Of a stretch of 64,000 nucleotides of DNA, positions 60,705 to 64,000 are shown piece after piece. The notes under the pieces were generated by a model. The model was not told the origin of the DNA. It saw nothing but the letters and a program-made list of their open reading frames with translations, and did not search any database. The translations under genes and the position numbers were made by a program. The stretch spans positions 57,682 to 121,681 of the forward strand of contig JAAXHG010000201.1 in assembly GCA_012270995.1 (NCBI GenBank), in the 5' to 3' direction. Within the stretch, counting starts at the first letter, position 1; each line of letters opens with the position of its first letter. This DNA comes from Vicinamibacteraceae bacterium. GTDB lineage: Bacteria > Acidobacteriota > Thermoanaerobaculia > Multivoradales > Multivoraceae.

Positions 60705-62846
60705 ATGAACAATCGTCGCGTGGTCCTCGCGGTCCTGTTGGCCGGCGTGGCGCTGACCGCAATCGTCGTCTGGTTTCTGGTCCGACCGAACGGCGGCGGG
60801 GCCGCCCCGAGCGCCGACCGCCCCGTCCCGGCCGTGACCGCGCCGGCACTGGCGCCGGCCGGCGAGGGTCAACGGGTCTTCCGGATCGACCCGTCCCGGT
60901 CGGCGGCCCGATATCAGGCGTTCGAGGAGTTCCTGGACGCAACGGTCGGGTCGCCCGTCGGCGAGACCGCCGCGATCGCCGGAGACATCCTGATCGAGCC
61001 GGACAACCCGGAGAACAGCCGATTCGGAACGATCGTCGTCAACGTGGAGTCGCTGGTGTCGGACAGCGCCATGCGCGACTCGCGGCTGCGCAAGGAGTAT
61101 CTCGAGTCGACCGCGTATCCGGAGGTCGAGATGCGTTTCGGGAGGCTGCTCGAGCCGCCGGAGTTCTTCGAACCGGGGCGGGAGTACGGTCTGCGGCTCG
61201 AAGGGGAGCTGACCGTCAAGGGCGTCACGGCGCCCACGGTCTGGGACGTGACCTTCGAGTTCGACGAGGCGCTCCTTCGAGGCTCGGCGAGGACCGGGAT
61301 CCTGATGTCCACCTACGGCGTGGGCCCCATCAGCATCGCCGGCCTCCTGAAGACGCGGGACGACGTGTCGCTTTGGGTCGACCTCGTCGCCTTCGACCTC
61401 GCGGCCGGAAGCGACGCGGACGTGCCTGCCGACAGACACCTCACGTCGATGAGCGTCGATGGCGTCGATGGACCGAGCTTCGCCGAGGAGATTCTCCCGA
61501 CGCTCGGCGCCGCCTGCGCGAGCTGCCACCAGCCGGGGGAAGTGGGCGCCGGCGTCTGGTCTCTGGCTACCGCCGCGGACGCGGCGGAGTACGCCGACGC
61601 CCTGGCGCTGGTGACCCGGCTCGGCTACATGCCGCCCTGGAAGCCGGGCGGCGCGACGCCGAAGCTCCTTCACGAGCGCACGCTCACGGTCGAGCAACGG
61701 GCGAGCCTGCAGCAGTGGGCGGCCGCCGGCGGCCCGCTGGACGTGGCGCCGGACACCCCGGTGCCGTCGAGCCGGACGGACGCGGTCGAGGTGCGGGCCG
61801 ACCTCGTTCTCGGGATGAGCGAGCCGTACGAGGGAACCGGCGAGCTCTCGGACGACTACCGCTGCTTCCTGCTGGACCCCGGTTTCGAGGAAGACACCTT
61901 CATCACCGGGTTCTCGCTTCAGCCCGGCGAGCGGCGGGTCGTCCATCACTCGCTCGTCTACCTGGCCGGCGCCGACGCGAGGGAAGACGCGGAGTCCGCC
62001 GCGGCCCGGGACGAGCGTTACGGCTGGGAGTGCTTTGGAGGGCCGGGCATCCCGGGAGTCGGCGGCGTGATCGCCAGTTGGGTGCCGGGCCAGAGCGCGA
62101 CGACGCAGCCGGAGGGCGCCGGCTTCCTGGTGCCGGCGGGGAGCTTCTTCGTCTTCCAGTTGCACTACAACTACGCGGAGCAGGTACTGGCCGACCGGAC
62201 CAGCCTCGTCCTTCAGACCGAGCCGGCGGACGGGGATCTCCTGGCCCTGCAGTCGGCGCCGCTGATCGCGCCGGTGGAGATCCCTTGCATCGACCCCGCC
62301 GTCGGCCCGCTCTGCGAACGCAGGCAGGCGATCCGCGCGCGGCGCGAGACGGAAGGATTGCGCGCCTCGCTCATGCCGAATCTGCTGCTCCGCCTTTGCG
62401 GCCGGACCGCCGCGGAGTTCGCGGAGCAGGAAGGGCCGACGGTAACCAGTTGGTGCGACGTTCCGATGCGCTACGACGGCAAGATCGTCGAGGTCGGCGG
62501 TCACATGCATACGATGGGCAGCAGCTTCTCGCTGACGCTGAACCCGGACACGAGCGACGAGCAGGTGCTGTTCGAGATTCCGCAGTGGGACTTCAACTGG
62601 CAGGGCCGCTACCAGTACGAGACCCCGGTTCGGGTCGCCGAAGGCGACGTGGTCCGCATCAGTTGCACCTGGAACAAGGGCGCCGGCGAGGACCGGAGGT
62701 ACACGATCTGGGGTGAAGGGACTCGCGACGAGATGTGCCTGAGCGCCCTCACCGTGCTGCCGGACGATCCGGCTTCCGTGCCTTCGCGCCGAAGCGGCCT
62801 GGCGCTGGGCTTCAGGAGACTCCTCGACCGCCTCGACGGTCGGTGA
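60705..62846 (+). CDS. YceI domain + c-type cytochrome + copper type II monooxygenase-like fusion
   Basis: 713 aa anchored by an N-terminal helix (VVLAVLLAGVALTAIVVWFL). Residues about 45-245 are YceI-like, with ESTAYPEVEMRF and GELTVKGVTAP. A single haem site CASCHQPG follows near 270. The C-terminal half has the ligand pattern of ascorbate-dependent copper monooxygenases (PHM/DBM): VVHHSLVYL near 410, FQLHYNY near 485, GGHMHTMG near 600 and the Met ligand in RDEMCLS near 675. ATG 60705 fits the anchor; the track start is earlier. Electrons could pass from the haem to copper; the substrate is unknown. Confidence 0.82.
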   Translation: MNNRRVVLAVLLAGVALTAIVVWFLVRPNGGGAAPSADRPVPAVTAPALAPAGEGQRVFRIDPSRSAARYQAFEEFLDATVGSPVGETAAIAGDILIEPDNPENSRFGTIVVNVESLVSDSAMRDSRLRKEYLESTAYPEVEMRFGRLLEPPEFFEPGREYGLRLEGELTVKGVTAPTVWDVTFEFDEALLRGSARTGILMSTYGVGPISIAGLLKTRDDVSLWVDLVAFDLAAGSDADVPADRHLTSMSVDGVDGPSFAEEILPTLGAACASCHQPGEVGAGVWSLATAADAAEYADALALVTRLGYMPPWKPGGATPKLLHERTLTVEQRASLQQWAAAGGPLDVAPDTPVPSSRTDAVEVRADLVLGMSEPYEGTGELSDDYRCFLLDPGFEEDTFITGFSLQPGERRVVHHSLVYLAGADAREDAESAAARDERYGWECFGGPGIPGVGGVIASWVPGQSATTQPEGAGFLVPAGSFFVFQLHYNYAEQVLADRTSLVLQTEPADGDLLALQSAPLIAPVEIPCIDPAVGPLCERRQAIRARRETEGLRASLMPNLLLRLCGRTAAEFAEQEGPTVTSWCDVPMRYDGKIVEVGGHMHTMGSSFSLTLNPDTSDEQVLFEIPQWDFNWQGRYQYETPVRVAEGDVVRISCTWNKGAGEDRRYTIWGEGTRDEMCLSALTVLPDDPASVPSRRSGLALGFRRLLDRLDGR

Positions 62847-62921
62847 CGGCCGACCGGGTGGATTGGTGGCTGCTACCGAACGGCAGTCGGAGGAGAGGAG
62901 TCGCCGAGGCTCGCTCTGGCC

Positions 62922-64000
62922 TTACTGCGAGATCGGTCGCGTCGCCTTGCCGCCGTGGACGGTGGGTTCCGCGCACCATTGGCGGCGCAGCAGGTCGAGT
63001 GGGCCGAACAGGTCCTCCGGCAGCCCCAGCAGGTCAATGAGCACCGCCCGGTCGAGCGCCTTGCGGTTCTCGTCGCGGTAGACCTCGTTGGCGGGTAGAA
63101 GCTTGGCGTGCCGGAAGTCGTCCAGGATGCGGTCGGCGTGGACGATTCGCTTCTCGTCGAGTGCGCGCGGGTCGAGCGTTAGGAGTTCCGACAGTCGGCT
63201 GATCGTCATCCGGGCGCGGCCCTGCTGCTGGAGGCTTCCGAGCCACCAGAACCCCATCAGGCCCAACGTGGTGTTCGCCCACAGCAGCACCGCCGATTCC
63301 CAGGTGGCGTCGTTCAGACGGTAGCTGGGCCACGCCGTTCCGCCCAATGTCTTCCGAGGCGTGACGCAGGCGGCGAGGGACTGGGAGTTCAGTCGAAAAT
63401 CGAGATTGAAGTGGAGCCTCGTAGCTGTCTTCTGCCAGGTCCGGACCGCTCGCCGCTCACACTTCGGCTTCGGCTCTCCGAACGAATCCGGCGCCACCTC
63501 CAGGCACCGCTCGCGACGGGCGTCGTGCGCCCAGAGAGTCGGGTAGGTCGGTACCTGCTCCTTTTCCCACTTGCACTTGCGGATCTCGAACGGTCCGCGC
63601 GGTTCGTCGCCGGCCTTTGGGGGCGCTCCGTTGATGTCGCGGTGGACGAGGCCGCGTTCACCAATGAGACCGAGAGTCGTAACCGGAACGCCGTGCAGGG
63701 GTTCCAACTGCGGCAGAACGAGTTGCCCATCGACCAGCGCGAGCATGGTCCGGGCCAGACCCAGTTCGACGACCGAGGCGGCACCCCCGTTGTCGAGCAC
63801 GGTGCGCACGAAGTTGCCGCTGCTCTCGCTTGGCGTGAGCGCCACGGAGCCGGCAGCGCCGTTGGCGCGCTGAATCCCGCGAGCGACCGTGACCGCTTCC
63901 AGAAGCGTGGCGGGTCGTTGACGCAGGTTGACAAAAAGCGTTTCGACTTCTTTCTCGGGGTCGGGAATGTATTTCTTTCGTTCTGCCTTTTGCTTTTGTT
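62922..64000 (-). CDS. C-terminal part of a large DNA methylase / RM-type protein, 5' end outside window
   Basis: The track reports 307 aa from a GTG at 63845, but the frame stays open to base 64000, adding about 50 residues, so only the C-terminal 359 residues are visible. LNDATWESAVLLWANTTLGLMGFWWLGSLQQQGRARMTI and a tail LTLDPRALDEKR..ILDDF are typical of the recognition end of Eco57I-like N6-adenine methylases in defence loci. No catalytic motif is in the visible part. It is the only sign that a second RM/defence locus begins beyond the window. The last 80 bases are AT-richer, encoding a Lys-rich linker. Confidence 0.65.
   Translation of the reverse strand, partial: QKQKAERKKYIPDPEKEVETLFVNLRQRPATLLEAVTVARGIQRANGAAGSVALTPSESSGNFVRTVLDNGGAASVVELGLARTMLALVDGQLVLPQLEPLHGVPVTTLGLIGERGLVHRDINGAPPKAGDEPRGPFEIRKCKWEKEQVPTYPTLWAHDARRERCLEVAPDSFGEPKPKCERRAVRTWQKTATRLHFNLDFRLNSQSLAACVTPRKTLGGTAWPSYRLNDATWESAVLLWANTTLGLMGFWWLGSLQQQGRARMTISRLSELLTLDPRALDEKRIVHADRILDDFRHAKLLPANEVYRDENRKALDRAVLIDLLGLPEDLFGPLDLLRRQWCAEPTVHGGKATRPISQ

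Overview
The window is high-GC, densely coded bacterial chromosome. Lipoproteins, a LolA-like protein, an outer-membrane barrel and a periplasmic Spy-like protein point to a Gram-negative envelope. The contiguous rplM-rpsI-rpsB-tsf-pyrH-frr block, a fused ispDF, a NamZ-type muramidase and a secreted YceI/copper-monooxygenase fusion would fit Acidobacteriota or a similar phylum, but the sequence alone does not fix the lineage.

Region 1 (1-16.7 kb) is core housekeeping: rsmB (5' end outside the window), an HU protein, a TIGR04283-type glycosyltransferase, moaC, a NamZ/DUF1343 muramidase, serA, rlpA, purB, argF, an ITPase of the archaeal/eukaryotic type and coaE. A translation operon follows behind a near-consensus promoter (rplM-rpsI-rpsB-tsf-pyrH-frr, then ispDF and rlmB). 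It ends in a tRNA-Thr(TGT)/Tyr(GTA)/Gly(TCC) cluster. This cluster normally leads into tuf-secE-nusG-rplK. Here it stops at a tRNA-Gly with a damaged acceptor stem, followed by terminator hairpins.

Region 2 (16.9-31.2 kb) is accessory metabolism and envelope: a secreted RidA homologue, a ThuA-like protein, a lipase-maturation-factor membrane protein, an aminotransferase, a CitE-like lyase, a lipoprotein of the sulfatase fold with Thr at the nucleophile position, a frameshifted small secreted protein, a coiled-coil membrane protein, and an export operon (LolA-like protein, two FtsX/MacB-type permeases, an ATPase and an outer-membrane barrel).

Region 3 (31.2-55.3 kb) is a 24-kb defence island. 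On the minus strand lie a DISARM-like SNF2 helicase (DrmD) with a very large Eco57I-type adenine methylase (DrmMI-like), and a 2188-aa DEAD/DUF1998 helicase coupled by TGATG to a UvrD helicase carrying an N-terminal RelE/ParE-like domain. Nested between these two pairs, on the plus strand, are a HicA-like/partner pair and a translationally coupled pair: a 1365-aa HNH + helical-repeat + PIN protein and a 653-aa protein of unknown family. This nested two-nuclease module is the best candidate for an undescribed system.

Region 4 (55.5-64 kb) is a pstSCA operon with two different ATPases that look like an asymmetric heterodimer, a Spy/LTXXQ periplasmic protein, a YceI-cytochrome-copper monooxygenase fusion, and the C-terminal part of a second large DNA methylase-like protein that runs off the window.
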